Notes: generated from the sequence alone by a model not told the origin. DNA of 64,000 bases from Fervidibacillus halotolerans (GCF_026547205.1 NZ_CP106877.1:1824771-1888770), one strand, 5' to 3'. Shown: positions 9,232-20,184, counted from the stretch's first letter. Made by a program: numbers and translations.

Positions 9232-12200
9232 TTATGAAATTGAAGATACGATTTTATCTTCTTTTATTCTGGTAGAATCGGAATATCGTAATAATTCAGA
9301 TAAGAATTTATAAGCAATTCCTCTTTCTAAAATATCATGATAAAATTGATTTTCAAAGCTTCTCAAGCAACCGTAGCAACTAGTTTCTTCCGAGCACCCA
9401 CAAGTTCCTCCTACCTTCTGTTTTGCACTTTTTAATATTCCTATTAGATTCTTTGATATTTTTTTTGCATGCCCTGCTCCACCAGGAACATCATCATACA
9501 AAATAATTGAAGTTTCATTTCTATTTTTTCCATTAGCTCGGTATAAACATCCTCCTATTTCATTTCGTGAAATACCGAGTTCAATACTCGCCCCCTCCAT
9601 AATCGCATATAAAAGTGAGGGCCAGAAACTTCTTTGGTCATATTGAAGTGAAATAAGTGGTAAATTTATTTCTACAACATCAGTAATAAATTCATGTCCT
9701 AAGTGCACATTGTACAAATAAGTTTGATCGCATTTTTTACCAAATCTCGTTTTATGTTCGTTAATCTTGTTTCTATGTCTTTTATTCTCAGTTTTTGCTT
9801 GTGTAATATATCCACAACGTTTACAAAGTGAGTACCCCATCCCTCCCCCATTATTTACCAAAACCATTTTTCCTCTTGAAGAATATTTTAATTTTATTTT
9901 GTATGGACCTATTTCTATCTGTCTTTTAAATGTTTCGGTCAACTCAAGATCTTCATCCACATACGTATCAAATTTCACTCTTGATGGCATCGGTCTTGCT
10001 TTTCTTCTTTCGCCTGGATTTCCGGGCGATTCGTCAGCCCGTGTTGAAAATCCGAAAACAGGTTGGACAAAATAAGAATAATTCAAAGGTTCATTACAAC
10101 ATGTTTTTTCCCTTTCTTCAAAAATTGTTCCTAAATCAACATGGTAACTATATAATCTGCCGCAATGTTTACAAATGGCATATTGTTGTACTGGCCACCC
10201 TTTCATTTTATTCATATTAAGGGCATATGGTTTCCATACCTTTTTATTTGCAATAATTTCCGAACCAGGAGCAAATTCTGAAATAGCTAATTTTAAATCA
10301 CGGGAAATATTCACTACTTTTGCCTTTTCACTATTATGAAGGATATCTAAATTCACTACATCAACAGGAAAACCGTACTTTGGTAATACATTATTTGACG
10401 ATAAAAATCCTAAAATGTTCATTTTCAAATATGTGTTTTGTATTTTAAGAATATTATCACTTGGTTTTCGTTCTTGATCTAGTCGGTTTTTAAGCTTTTC
10501 TAACTCATTTAAGATTTCTCGGATATTTGCTTCAGCAAGAACTAACGCTCCTTCCCCATCCTTAATTAAATGGTCAACCCATTTCCAATTTTCAAGATCA
10601 ACAAATGAGTGAATACTTTTTGTTTTAGGTACGATTAATTTTAATGATTGTAAAATCTCCTCTGGCCTTTCATTTAATAGTTTTTTCAATACCTCTACAG
10701 CAGTTCTCTCATTATTTTTTGAAATTTTCAGAAAATCATCTACTGATCCATAATAACTTCTATACTTTCGAAAAAACCAAGCAAGAACAGTAGAAAATAT
10801 ATGTCTTAAAACAATTTTTTCATTATTAATTTCTATATACGGGGGTTTAATCATGCCTTTAATTATTTTTTCAGGGTATTGATAATATGTTAAGTCATGG
10901 GACCTTCTTTTCGCATATGTAAGTGAAAAAGCAGTAGATTCCGTTCTTCTTCCTGCACGCCCCGCCCTTTGAACATAATTTGCTGTTTCTGGTGGAACAT
11001 TTCTCATAAAAACAGCTTCTAATTGTCCCACATCAACACCCATTTCAAACGTAGTTGAGCAACTTAAAACATTCACTTTTCCCTTTTCAAAGCGATTTTG
11101 TAATCTCGAAGCATATTCACTTGTTAATTGGGCAGTATGTTCTTGAGCAATTAATGGTAATGGTTTCATATTCGTATATAACTGTTTATAATATGAAAAT
11201 CTGCTCATTTCCTCTTTATATTTAATTAAACGCCCTTCACAACGAAATGATGGACAAATACCTCTAATATTACTTGTTAGGATCTTTCCACATTTATCAC
11301 AAATGAACAATGTTTCTGGTTTTTTTACTTGCCACTTCTTATAATTTAGTTTTAAAACAATCCCTTCTTTAGGTATAGGAGTTTCAATAATATAATCTTC
11401 TTTAATCCAAAATATTTTAAACAATTTACTGGTAACCAATTCATTCAGAAAAATCCTCGCTTTTTTATGAGCCTCTTCTTTTGAAAAGCCTTTCTGAATA
11501 TACAACTTTTGTATAAAATCAAGTCTTCTATTATTTGCTTTTTCTTTTGGAAGCCATCCTAAAATTTTATTCCCATACAAACTATGCTCGGCTTCTAATT
11601 TAAAATAAACTTCCTTATATCTTGGTGAAAATGCTGAATCTGTTATTGTTACTAAATCTGGAAAAGTGACTGCGTACATTTCTCTTAAAGAATCGAATAG
11701 TATCTTATAAATTTCCCATAACTCATCAACTGTAATATCTAAGTCATTCTGAATCCCAGCATTTTTCATATTTAATTTAGACCATTTACTTGGTTTTTCG
11801 GGAACAAAAGAAATTAATCCTAGACCCTCTAAACCAATTTGACGTTCGGTGTTCATAAATTCTTTAATTACTATCGTTTGAATTAATTTTTGCTTTTCTA
11901 TGTCATCTAAATTTGTTTCAAAGAGGTTTTTTTGTTTACCATATTTAACTATTGCATTAACGAGACTATCAATCCTAACATCTTCAAATTCTTGTAAACT
12001 CTCAAGTACTTGTATAATAGCATGCCTCCATAGAATATTATTATATTTCATCTGTAAATAAGATGCGAAAAACGCTGCTTCCTGGCGACTATCAGAAAAA
12101 ATCAATAATTTTCTTCCAAAACTATCATCATCAATATTTTCATCTTCAATAAATAATTTATCATCATCAATTTTAGATTTATCAGGGGGAATGCAAGGAT

Positions 12201-14043
12201 ATAATGCCCGAGTTAATACTTCAGTTGCAGGATCATCTGCTGTTCGAAATGGCTTTACGATATTTGGAGTGTGGTTACCACATTTCAAACATGTATTAAC
12301 TGTATACTCTGACATTTTTAATTTTAATACTTTTATAAATTTATCATTTGGAAATTCACAACAATTTGTTAGTCTTTTTTTTCCAACCGGTTCTATATGG
12401 CCACATGCAGTACATAGTACAAACTCATCAACATCAATTTCATTTGTATTATTAATCCCTTCAATAACCATTTCATCATCATCTATAAAAGTTGAACTAA
12501 TAGCCTCTTTATCAGGATTTAACATGTAATACTCTGGTTTTCTTTTGTTAACACCTTCTATATCAATATCCGCTTCTGCATGAGTGAGTTTTTCTTTTTC
12601 TGTTCGACCGACAATATATTCCTGACCACATCTTTGACAATTTGCTAGTTCGAAAGTGACTATAGATTTTCCATCCTTTAATTTGTATGTTTTTTTTCTA
12701 TCCAAGAATAATATCCTTTCCTTATATAACGAGACATATGCACCCTCCAACGCTTTAACAAACACATGATATCGTGCAGGAAGTAAAGGTATACTATATT
12801 GATCTTCTTTAGCCATTGCACAAAGGTTGACAAGTTGGACAATTGCATTTAATCTTTCTTGATTTGAAATGTTCTCATTAACAAAAAATTTTTTTGCTAA
12901 TTCACTTAGAAGTTTTGGGTTCTCTTGTAATGTTTCTTGTAATTGAATTACATTCAAATCATCTTTAAGATAATTATACAATTCAAGATGATTATTTGTT
13001 TTAGCTATTAATAAATAGTCTTTACTAGTTCTTTTAATTCCTCGTACTTTTCGATTAGTAAGATTTACTCTTTCTGATTCAATGATATCTTGAGGATAAA
13101 ATTTTTCGTGAAATAAATCAGAAGCAAATTTAGCAAGTTCGTTTCTTGCATTTTCTCCTCCTCCTAAGGTAGCACTTGTTGCTACGCACGTTAAGGGCTC
13201 TTTTTGAAATTTAATTAACCGTTCTTTTAATTTTTGAATTAACATCGATATTTCTGTTCCTTTTGCACCATTATATGTATGGGCTTCATCCAAAACAATA
13301 AATTTCCAATTTTTTGCATTTTCACCAGAAAAAAATGCGTTGTCATCTGGTCGAAGGAGCAAATACTCTAACATAGCATAATTTGTTAATAAAATATGAG
13401 GAGGTGTTTTCCTCATTTGTTCCCGTGATATTAATTCGTTTGGAATTAATTCAACATCTGGATTGGTTTTATAAAACAATTCTTCTGCTCTACTTTGATA
13501 TTCTTCAGTTTCACCTGTGTATCTTCCAAAAGTAATATATGGAAAGTCTTTTAAAATATTCCTTAATCTAGCGATTTGATCATTTGCCAATGCGTTCATT
13601 GGATATAGTAATAACGCTCGAACCCCATCATTTAATGTACCCGCTTCTTTTTCTCGTAATAATTTATTTAAAATCGGTAATAAAAAACATTCTGTTTTTC
13701 CACTTCCAGTACCTGTAGCTACAATTATATTTTTGCCGCCTTCAATTTTCTTTATGGCAGTTTCTTGATGAATATATAGCGGTCGTTCAAGGGGAAAATG
13801 ATTTCTTAGTGCATAAAACTTTTCTGAAATAATACCAGCAGCTATTAATTCATTCAAACTTTTACCTTTTTTAAACGGTGGGGTAATTTCAATAAAAGGA
13901 CCTTTGACAAACTTTCCTTCTTCTTGCAGTAATTTTTTTGCTTGCTTCATCAAACCTTTATCTTGGAAAAAAAACATTGAGTTTAAATATTCGACATAAT
14001 CATTCTTAATTTTATTTGTTGTGAAAATCGGATTCAAACCCAT
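9232..14043 (-). CDS. Large DEAH-box helicase with zinc-finger pairs and DUF1998/MZB-type C-terminus (DruE-like)
   Basis: A 1603-residue superfamily 2 helicase. Visible motifs: Q-like region PLYIHQETAI (about 88-97), Walker A ATGTGSGKTE (109-118), LYPMNALANDQ, DEAH (252-255), TSATLGGG (about 289), and motif VI QRAGRAGRR near 1024 after CSTTFEMGVDVG. Cysteine pairs occur near 468, 543, 584, 916, 1289 and 1405. The C-terminus ends in the CGCSEETSCYGCLRSFENQF cluster typical of DUF1998/MrfA-like zinc modules. The gene overlaps its upstream partner by ten bases, and AAGGAGG inside that partner serves this ATG. Size and domain order resemble DruE of Druantia and other giant DUF1998 defence helicases. 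No methyltransferase or PLD nuclease is next to it, which argues against DISARM. A role in phage defence is inferred, not shown. Confidence 0.9.
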   Translation of the reverse strand: MGLNPIFTTNKIKNDYVEYLNSMFFFQDKGLMKQAKKLLQEEGKFVKGPFIEITPPFKKGKSLNELIAAGIISEKFYALRNHFPLERPLYIHQETAIKKIEGGKNIIVATGTGSGKTECFLLPILNKLLREKEAGTLNDGVRALLLYPMNALANDQIARLRNILKDFPYITFGRYTGETEEYQSRAEELFYKTNPDVELIPNELISREQMRKTPPHILLTNYAMLEYLLLRPDDNAFFSGENAKNWKFIVLDEAHTYNGAKGTEISMLIQKLKERLIKFQKEPLTCVATSATLGGGENARNELAKFASDLFHEKFYPQDIIESERVNLTNRKVRGIKRTSKDYLLIAKTNNHLELYNYLKDDLNVIQLQETLQENPKLLSELAKKFFVNENISNQERLNAIVQLVNLCAMAKEDQYSIPLLPARYHVFVKALEGAYVSLYKERILFLDRKKTYKLKDGKSIVTFELANCQRCGQEYIVGRTEKEKLTHAEADIDIEGVNKRKPEYYMLNPDKEAISSTFIDDDEMVIEGINNTNEIDVDEFVLCTACGHIEPVGKKRLTNCCEFPNDKFIKVLKLKMSEYTVNTCLKCGNHTPNIVKPFRTADDPATEVLTRALYPCIPPDKSKIDDDKLFIEDENIDDDSFGRKLLIFSDSRQEAAFFASYLQMKYNNILWRHAIIQVLESLQEFEDVRIDSLVNAIVKYGKQKNLFETNLDDIEKQKLIQTIVIKEFMNTERQIGLEGLGLISFVPEKPSKWSKLNMKNAGIQNDLDITVDELWEIYKILFDSLREMYAVTFPDLVTITDSAFSPRYKEVYFKLEAEHSLYGNKILGWLPKEKANNRRLDFIQKLYIQKGFSKEEAHKKARIFLNELVTSKLFKIFWIKEDYIIETPIPKEGIVLKLNYKKWQVKKPETLFICDKCGKILTSNIRGICPSFRCEGRLIKYKEEMSRFSYYKQLYTNMKPLPLIAQEHTAQLTSEYASRLQNRFEKGKVNVLSCSTTFEMGVDVGQLEAVFMRNVPPETANYVQRAGRAGRRTESTAFSLTYAKRRSHDLTYYQYPEKIIKGMIKPPYIEINNEKIVLRHIFSTVLAWFFRKYRSYYGSVDDFLKISKNNERTAVEVLKKLLNERPEEILQSLKLIVPKTKSIHSFVDLENWKWVDHLIKDGEGALVLAEANIREILNELEKLKNRLDQERKPSDNILKIQNTYLKMNILGFLSSNNVLPKYGFPVDVVNLDILHNSEKAKVVNISRDLKLAISEFAPGSEIIANKKVWKPYALNMNKMKGWPVQQYAICKHCGRLYSYHVDLGTIFEEREKTCCNEPLNYSYFVQPVFGFSTRADESPGNPGERRKARPMPSRVKFDTYVDEDLELTETFKRQIEIGPYKIKLKYSSRGKMVLVNNGGGMGYSLCKRCGYITQAKTENKRHRNKINEHKTRFGKKCDQTYLYNVHLGHEFITDVVEINLPLISLQYDQRSFWPSLLYAIMEGASIELGISRNEIGGCLYRANGKNRNETSIILYDDVPGGAGHAKKISKNLIGILKSAKQKVGGTCGCSEETSCYGCLRSFENQFYHDILERGIAYKFLSELLRYSDSTRIKEDKIVSSIS

Positions 14044-17000
14044 TCATATCCCGCCTCCTTTTTCATATACAATTCAATAATAATTGCATCCCTATAGTAC
14101 AATTTTTTACATTTTTCAATTGTATATCTTATTAACTGACTGATTTCTTTTGTTTCTTCCATTAAACCATTTCTAATAAATGAAGCGTATAAAGCAATTA
14201 AGCCAATAAAATAACCAATTTCATCGTCTTTTTTTCTTTTTGATATCATTTGGAAAACTTCTTTGAATTGGTTCTTTAATTTACTTTCACATGTGATTTT
14301 TAATACATTAGATAAAATTTGCTGTACTTGTTTTAAATCTTTTGTATTATGTTCTCTCCATTCCACAACTAATTGAAGCCTTGTTTTGCCAAATATTTTA
14401 GTCTCTTGTACTGAATACTGATCTTGAAATTCCTTTATAAAATTAGCAGTGCTTTTCCCAAGGTTTCTAGGCAATTGTAATGATTGATAAACAAATTGAA
14501 AGTATTTTGTAATATAATAAGGTTTCCCAAAATTCTCATCAGAGAGAAATGTTTCCTTAGAACTATTGAATAAATCTTCCTTTATTAAAACACTAAAATC
14601 AGAAATCCCCGCCCAATTAAGACCTACAATATTAAATTCCGTTTGAAACAGATTGATAAAACCAAATAAATCTTCATCTACCTTTGCCAACATTTTTAAT
14701 TGAACATCATTAAGTTTCGGTTTAAAAGTAAGATTTATACAATAAAATTTATACAATAATTGTTTTTTATAAAAAATTGTAAAATTACTATCCAAAACAT
14801 AACGAAACGATATGTTTTTCTCAAAAATAAATTTATCAAAAATCGAATTTATAATTTTTGACATCATTGATTTACTATCTTTTTTTGAGAAAAATCGATC
14901 ATATAATATATATATGTTTGATAACCGATCTAAATCTTCTGAAGGATTTACATCAATATTTTTTATTTTATTTTTTATTTTAGATAACCTTTTATGTCTT
15001 ATTTCTGGCTTTAAAAACCTAGATTTCATAATATCGCTTAATATTATTTCCACTGGTGATAACTCTTTTTTTTCACCTTTTACTTTTATTAATCCTCTTT
15101 GAAAATTATTTAGAGTACATACTTCTGATTCCTCCTCTTCAAAAAATAAATTCTCTGATTCTTTTTGAATTAAGTATTTATAAATACCAGGCGCTAAAAA
15201 ATCAGTTCGAATTGTCGCCACAGTTAGTTTATCTTCAACTTTGAAGTGATATGGGGGCAACCAAGGTTTTAAAAAATTGACCATAACAATTTCTCTTCCC
15301 CGCATTGGTCCTTCTTCTTCCCAGTAAATTACGATTTCATCATCATGTTTGTTATATTTACAATTTTTTATAATTATCTCGTTTTGAAAACGAGCGACAA
15401 TAAATGTTGTAACTATTTTTTCTTTGGAATTAACTAAGGAAATTCGAAGATGAAAATCTAATGTGGATGTGTAAGTATTATTTTGTATCTCGAATAAATA
15501 AGTATTCAAAGGTATCCTAAGTCCTTCTTTACCAACAATAAATATTTCATTTTGTAATAAAATTTTCTGCTCGTTATCTACTAATTCGATTTTTAACCTT
15601 TGAATATCATTTAAATTTATAAATCCAAATGCAAATAAAAGATAGGGATTCCTAAAATTGGACAACTCTTGTAAAGTAAACGTATAAACTTTATTGGTAT
15701 ATTCAATAACCTCGTTTTCATCTTCCATAATTCCCCATACAATAGGAAGAACATTTATTTTTATCGATGTTTTAAAAATATTTCCATTAAATAAATATTT
15801 ATATTCCCCAATTAAAAATCGATCATATTTGTTTATTTTAATTATATGATCTATGAATTTTCGTTTATTTATCTCATTAACATTTTCCGCATTAAAAAAC
15901 TCCAATTCAACGTTTTTTCTCGTTCGTATAGTATATATTTTGCTTGAATACCCATTTAAATATGATGGCCAATATTCGGCTGGATTTATGATAAATTTGC
16001 TATCAGGAACAAATTCAAATAATAACCTTTCATTCACACCACTTCTATGCCATATTTTAATTTCATATTCCCCAAAACAATCTTCCTCAATATATTGATC
16101 TAGGAAAATCATTGCGTTAAAACATTCAACGGTTATATTTTTTTTATTTAGTACAGAGTTTCCAATTCGATGTTTAATTTCTAAATGCCAATCACCTTTT
16201 GTTAATATAGGAACCTTTATTCTAGGTAATTCTGTAAAAGTTTTGGAATTTTCTTGATGAAACAAAGTTTTTCCACCAACAAGAATAGGCTTTTTTTCTG
16301 AGCGGACGGGAATAATATTATGTGTACAATGCAAAGATTCAATATTTGTGAGATCAATATTATATATATTGAAATCATTCCAATGTGGAATTTGTGGAAG
16401 TTCAACAACAGGTATATCGTGGATATTTAAAATTCTAATGTTGTTTTTGATGAATAAAATTATGGATTGGTTTGGTAAAACTTGTTTTTTTATTAAATTC
16501 CCATTTTGATCAAAAACTATATAAAAATTTTTAATACCTTCAATTTCCCATTTAGAAATAATTTGATCATCTAATTTCAATGTAACAATATAAGTTTTTG
16601 CGGGTCTTAATGAATATATTTTTTCTTCGGATATTAATACATCCTTTCTTATTAAAAAATCTGCTTTGACGAAAAAAGTTGTTTCATCTATTGTTATTTC
16701 CCAGATAAGATAAGAATCGTAGCTTTCTTTTACAATAATACGAGGTAGCTCACAATAAACACCTACTCCTTCCAAATCGACCTTGATTTTTGGTGCAATA
16801 ATCCGAACATTCTTCCTAGCCTGTAAGCTTTTTTTGACTTTAGGTTTCTCTTTCCAAATTGATATTTGTTCAATTAAACGAATATTATTTCCCGTATTCT
16901 CTAATTCATCGTAATCAATTGAATCGTGAACTATCATTTTTTTTGTATTTTGTATAAAATTGTATGCATCTCGCTGTTCCAAAAATTTTAAATATCGCTT

Positions 17001-17531
17001 TACAGTAATTTCCGTCTTATTTTTTAAATAAGATAGATAATCTTCTACATCAAAATCATCATAAAAAATATCTTCTACAGTATTACTTATCGCTTCAAAG
17101 TAATTATTGAGAGCTTTAATTGGTATTCCCGCATGACATAATATTGGTGTGACATATGTATATCCTTCTTCGCCCTCATTTTCAAAGTGATGTAAGTGAT
17201 ACTTACTCAATACTTTTGAAAATATATTAAATAAATTAATCCGACTATTATTTCCTAATTCTCCAACATATTTTTCAACTTTTTTCCAAAATACGCCTTG
17301 ATTATATTCATAAACAGCACAAAAAACAAGAAACACCGATATACATTCTTCATAAATGTATTGAAATCTTCTATAATTCCAATCAGAATATAAGTCTTTT
17401 ATTTTTGTTGCCAAATACTTGTAATCATTTTGAGATATAGGTATATCCCCCAATAATCGATACTTAGGTATTTGAGCAATCAGCTTATTATGGATATTCT
17501 GAATAGTGTCACCTTCATGAAATAAATCCAT
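14034..17531 (-). CDS. Unrecognised 1165-residue partner of the giant helicase
   Basis: First gene of the two-gene operon, with AGGAGG before the ATG. I do not recognise the family with certainty. The N-terminal part (1-220) looks helical and contains YVTPILCHAGIPIKALNNYF. Residues about 225-790 look beta-rich and Ig-like, with KVDLEGVGVYCELPRIIV and several Trp/Gly-spaced strands. The C-terminal part (about 800-1165) is helical and basic. No nuclease, ATPase, methylase or membrane motif is evident. The pairing of one roughly 1100-residue protein with a DUF1998 helicase recalls DruH-DruE of Druantia type III. Base composition is clearly AT-richer than the V-ATPase operon beside it, suggesting transfer. 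Confidence 0.85.
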   Translation of the reverse strand: MDLFHEGDTIQNIHNKLIAQIPKYRLLGDIPISQNDYKYLATKIKDLYSDWNYRRFQYIYEECISVFLVFCAVYEYNQGVFWKKVEKYVGELGNNSRINLFNIFSKVLSKYHLHHFENEGEEGYTYVTPILCHAGIPIKALNNYFEAISNTVEDIFYDDFDVEDYLSYLKNKTEITVKRYLKFLEQRDAYNFIQNTKKMIVHDSIDYDELENTGNNIRLIEQISIWKEKPKVKKSLQARKNVRIIAPKIKVDLEGVGVYCELPRIIVKESYDSYLIWEITIDETTFFVKADFLIRKDVLISEEKIYSLRPAKTYIVTLKLDDQIISKWEIEGIKNFYIVFDQNGNLIKKQVLPNQSIILFIKNNIRILNIHDIPVVELPQIPHWNDFNIYNIDLTNIESLHCTHNIIPVRSEKKPILVGGKTLFHQENSKTFTELPRIKVPILTKGDWHLEIKHRIGNSVLNKKNITVECFNAMIFLDQYIEEDCFGEYEIKIWHRSGVNERLLFEFVPDSKFIINPAEYWPSYLNGYSSKIYTIRTRKNVELEFFNAENVNEINKRKFIDHIIKINKYDRFLIGEYKYLFNGNIFKTSIKINVLPIVWGIMEDENEVIEYTNKVYTFTLQELSNFRNPYLLFAFGFINLNDIQRLKIELVDNEQKILLQNEIFIVGKEGLRIPLNTYLFEIQNNTYTSTLDFHLRISLVNSKEKIVTTFIVARFQNEIIIKNCKYNKHDDEIVIYWEEEGPMRGREIVMVNFLKPWLPPYHFKVEDKLTVATIRTDFLAPGIYKYLIQKESENLFFEEEESEVCTLNNFQRGLIKVKGEKKELSPVEIILSDIMKSRFLKPEIRHKRLSKIKNKIKNIDVNPSEDLDRLSNIYILYDRFFSKKDSKSMMSKIINSIFDKFIFEKNISFRYVLDSNFTIFYKKQLLYKFYCINLTFKPKLNDVQLKMLAKVDEDLFGFINLFQTEFNIVGLNWAGISDFSVLIKEDLFNSSKETFLSDENFGKPYYITKYFQFVYQSLQLPRNLGKSTANFIKEFQDQYSVQETKIFGKTRLQLVVEWREHNTKDLKQVQQILSNVLKITCESKLKNQFKEVFQMISKRKKDDEIGYFIGLIALYASFIRNGLMEETKEISQLIRYTIEKCKKLYYRDAIIIELYMKKEAGYEWV

Positions 17532-17799
17532 AATGCCCCCTCCTAATATAAAAAACTATATAATTTAAATAATATAAAATATAAAATATTGAAAAAGGAA
17601 AGCAATCAAATCTTTACAAATTACATTAGAATGTTAAACTAACTCCGTCGAATAACAAATGGATTAATACATAATGCCACTTTAATATATTGAATTTTCA
17701 AATTAATTATATCATAAGAATTTATCAAAATGTTGTTTATAGGCATTTCTTTCATTTTAATTTGACTTAACAAATTATTAAAGTTACTAACCAAGAAAT
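17532..17799. other. AT-rich upstream region of the helicase operon
   Basis: About 270 bases with no coding frame. It must contain the promoter of the two-gene operon, but no single -35/-10 pair stands out among the many TATAAT-like words. Confidence 0.35.
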
Positions 17800-18013
17800 T
17801 TTGAAAACGTTCTGGATCAAAGTACGAAGATCAAGACATAGATGAGATGGTAGAAAAATGATGCAATTCTTCGGTTTACTCACTGTAGGGAACAATATGT
17901 ATGGGGAAGGGACGCTAGAATTTAATGACATGGAACAGCTCTAAATGAAAAACGGTCAGCAAAAAGCACTATAGGAAATCTTAAAAAAGTATAAAGAAAT
18001 TGAAAAGAGATAA
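17800..18013 (+). pseudogene. Remnant of a small unidentified gene
   Basis: Protein-like sequence is spread over two frames: KYEDQDIDEMVEK, then after a frameshift MMQFFGLLTVGNNMYGEGTL, continuing through two internal stops to LKKYKEIEKR and a final TAA. The interruptions mean it cannot be made as one protein. The family is not recognised. It marks DNA decay at the border between the helicase operon and the V-ATPase operon. Confidence 0.4.
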
Positions 18014-18025
18014 TACCAAAAGTAA

Positions 18026-18060
18026 CTACCTGTCTCCTATTGAAATCAGGAAACAGGTAG
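18026..18060. terminator. Stable hairpin downstream of the V-ATPase operon
   Basis: CTACCTGT and ACAGGTAG form an eight-base stem, extended inward by TCCT/AGGA. It lies about 90 bases past the ntpD stop. The following bases are only weakly T-rich, so it is a possible terminator or 3' stabiliser. Confidence 0.35.
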
Positions 18061-18150
18061 CATAGGTGGTTTCTCTTTGTCTCAAATAAGGATCAATCCA
18101 GGTCTCAAGTAGAGATCTTGGTTCCGACCCTTTTTGTCACCTCTTTCCAT

Positions 18151-18786
18151 TTATCGATCAATGATATCTTTCACCTTCATCAACCGGGTGATCGTGCTTC
18201 GTTCGCTTTCGTCTAATTTCATTCGAATATATTTTATCGTTTCTTCCAAATCAGGAATGGTTCGGTATTCTAGGGCATTTACCCGCCTTCTTGTCTTTTC
18301 AATTTCATCGGCCAAAAGTTGACAGGCCTTTTCCACTTCTGCCAGTTCCAACAATTTCGGAATTGTTTCATTCAATTTTGCGATCGCATCGTCCAATTCA
18401 GAAGGGGTTTGTGCACATCCGTATGGGTAAATACTTCCTTCATCCCCTTCCATTTTTCTTTTCATTTCCATGACAGGGACATGAACACCCATTACATTCT
18501 TTCTCGAAAGATGAACGGAAATGGATTCTTTAGGAAAGGATATGGACTCCTCCAACATTTCCGGAGCCATTGTGGCCGATGCAAGGAAAAAGTTTTTAAA
18601 GGATTGTTCCAACTCTTTTTCGACTTCCATCCGAAGTTCCCTATTTCTTTTGATTAGCACGATGAACTGTCGCATCAGTTCGTCCTGTTTATCCTTTAAC
18701 AATTTATGCCCCCGGGTTGCTATACCGAGCTGTTTATTCAATTTCGACAGTTCCATCCGGGTAGGGTTCACATTTAATTTGGCCAT
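18151..18786 (-). CDS. ntpD: V-type ATPase subunit D (central stalk)
   Basis: A 211-residue coiled-coil rotor shaft that turns inside the A3B3 head. The N-terminus [19 protein letters not shown] is the family signature, and the protein is almost entirely helical, with a short central region at about 95-125. It is the last gene of the operon, with its ATG immediately after the ntpB stop, implying coupled translation. Length is normal. Confidence 0.95.
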   Translation of the reverse strand: MAKLNVNPTRMELSKLNKQLGIATRGHKLLKDKQDELMRQFIVLIKRNRELRMEVEKELEQSFKNFFLASATMAPEMLEESISFPKESISVHLSRKNVMGVHVPVMEMKRKMEGDEGSIYPYGCAQTPSELDDAIAKLNETIPKLLELAEVEKACQLLADEIEKTRRRVNALEYRTIPDLEETIKYIRMKLDESERSTITRLMKVKDIIDR

Positions 18787-20184
18787 CTACCTTACCCCTT
18801 TTTTCTCCTTTTTGTCTTGTGCCAAGTATTTTTCCAAAAATTCAAAGCGAATTCGTTTTAATTCTTCCCTCGGGATTAAACGCAACAATTCCCAACCGAG
18901 GTCCAACGTTTCTATAATGGATCGATTATAATTGAAGCCTTGATTTACATATTTTTCATCGAATTGTTCAGCAAATCGGGCAAAGGCTATATCCACGTCA
19001 GATAAAGCGGTCTCACCGAGGATTGTCGCCAACTCCCGTGCTTGAATACCGGATGTGTAAGCCGCATATAATTGGTTCATCGTATCCGCATGATCTTCTC
19101 GAGTCTTTCCCTTTCCAATCCCTTTATCCTTTAATCGGGACAAGGATGGGACGACATTTATCGGTGGTTGAATTCCCCGTTTATACAAATCCCTTGAAAG
19201 AATAATTTGTCCTTCCGTAATATATCCTGTTAAGTCGGGAATCGGATGGGTAATATCGTCTTCTGGCATCGTCAAGATTGGAATTTGGGTAATGGAACCT
19301 TTTTTTCCTTTAATTCTTCCAGCCCGTTCATAAATTGTCGATAAATCCGTATATAAATAACCCGGATATCCTCGTCTACCCGGAACTTCCTTTCTTGCTG
19401 CTGATGTTTCCCGTAAAGCTTCGGCATAATTGGTCATATCCGTTAAAATAACGAGCACGTGCATATCTTGATCAAAGGCTAAATATTCCGCACATGTCAA
19501 GGCCATTCGTGGAGTTGCAATCCGTTCGATTGCCGGATCGTTTGCCAAATTCATAAACAGCACCGCTCGATCGATCGCGCCCGTTTTCGTAAAATCATCC
19601 ATAAAAAATTGGGCCTCTTCAAAGGTGATACCCATTGCGGCAAAGACGACGGCGAATTTTTCATCCGAACCTAAAACGGTTGCCTGCCTGGCAATTTGGG
19701 CAGCAAGCTCATTATGGGGAAGTCCCGAGGCTGAGAAAATTGGTAATTTCTGTCCCCTTACTAACGTATTTAAACCATCAATACTCGATATTCCTGTTTG
19801 AATAAACTCGTCCGGATAGTCCCGAGAAACCGGATTAATTGGAACTCCGTTAATATCTAGCCTTTTTTCCGGAATAATTTTCGGTCCGCCGTCCTTTGGT
19901 CTACCTAATCCATCAAAAATCCGTCCAATCATATCTGGAGATACACCGAGTTCCAAAGGCTTCCCTAAAAATCGAACGCGTGTTTCTTTTAAATTCACAC
20001 CGCTCGATCCTTCAAAAAGTTGAACCATCGCCTTGTCCCGATTGACTTCCAATACTCTACCTCGCCGTTTTTCTCCCGTTTGCAGTTCAATCTCCACGAG
20101 TTCTTCATATTTTACCCCTTCGACCCCATCGACGACCATTAATGGACCGACAACTTCAGTGACAGTTCGATATTCTTTAGGCAT
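18787..20184 (-). CDS. ntpB: V-type ATPase subunit B (regulatory/non-catalytic)
   Basis: A 465-residue B subunit that alternates with A in the head and forms the non-catalytic interface. It has the beta-barrel start [20 protein letters not shown], no P-loop (the GxxxxGK(T/S) is replaced by [15 protein letters not shown]), and [20 protein letters not shown] as in all V-type B subunits. It overlaps ntpA by eight bases and has an AGGTG site before the ATG. Complete. Confidence 0.96.
   Translation of the reverse strand: MPKEYRTVTEVVGPLMVVDGVEGVKYEELVEIELQTGEKRRGRVLEVNRDKAMVQLFEGSSGVNLKETRVRFLGKPLELGVSPDMIGRIFDGLGRPKDGGPKIIPEKRLDINGVPINPVSRDYPDEFIQTGISSIDGLNTLVRGQKLPIFSASGLPHNELAAQIARQATVLGSDEKFAVVFAAMGITFEEAQFFMDDFTKTGAIDRAVLFMNLANDPAIERIATPRMALTCAEYLAFDQDMHVLVILTDMTNYAEALRETSAARKEVPGRRGYPGYLYTDLSTIYERAGRIKGKKGSITQIPILTMPEDDITHPIPDLTGYITEGQIILSRDLYKRGIQPPINVVPSLSRLKDKGIGKGKTREDHADTMNQLYAAYTSGIQARELATILGETALSDVDIAFARFAEQFDEKYVNQGFNYNRSIIETLDLGWELLRLIPREELKRIRFEFLEKYLAQDKKEKKGVR

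Noticed and set aside
9232-14043. DISARM DrmA or Dpd-type assignment for the large helicase
   Set aside because: No DrmB, DrmC, methyltransferase or Dpd modification genes are in the neighbourhood; only one unrelated partner is present.
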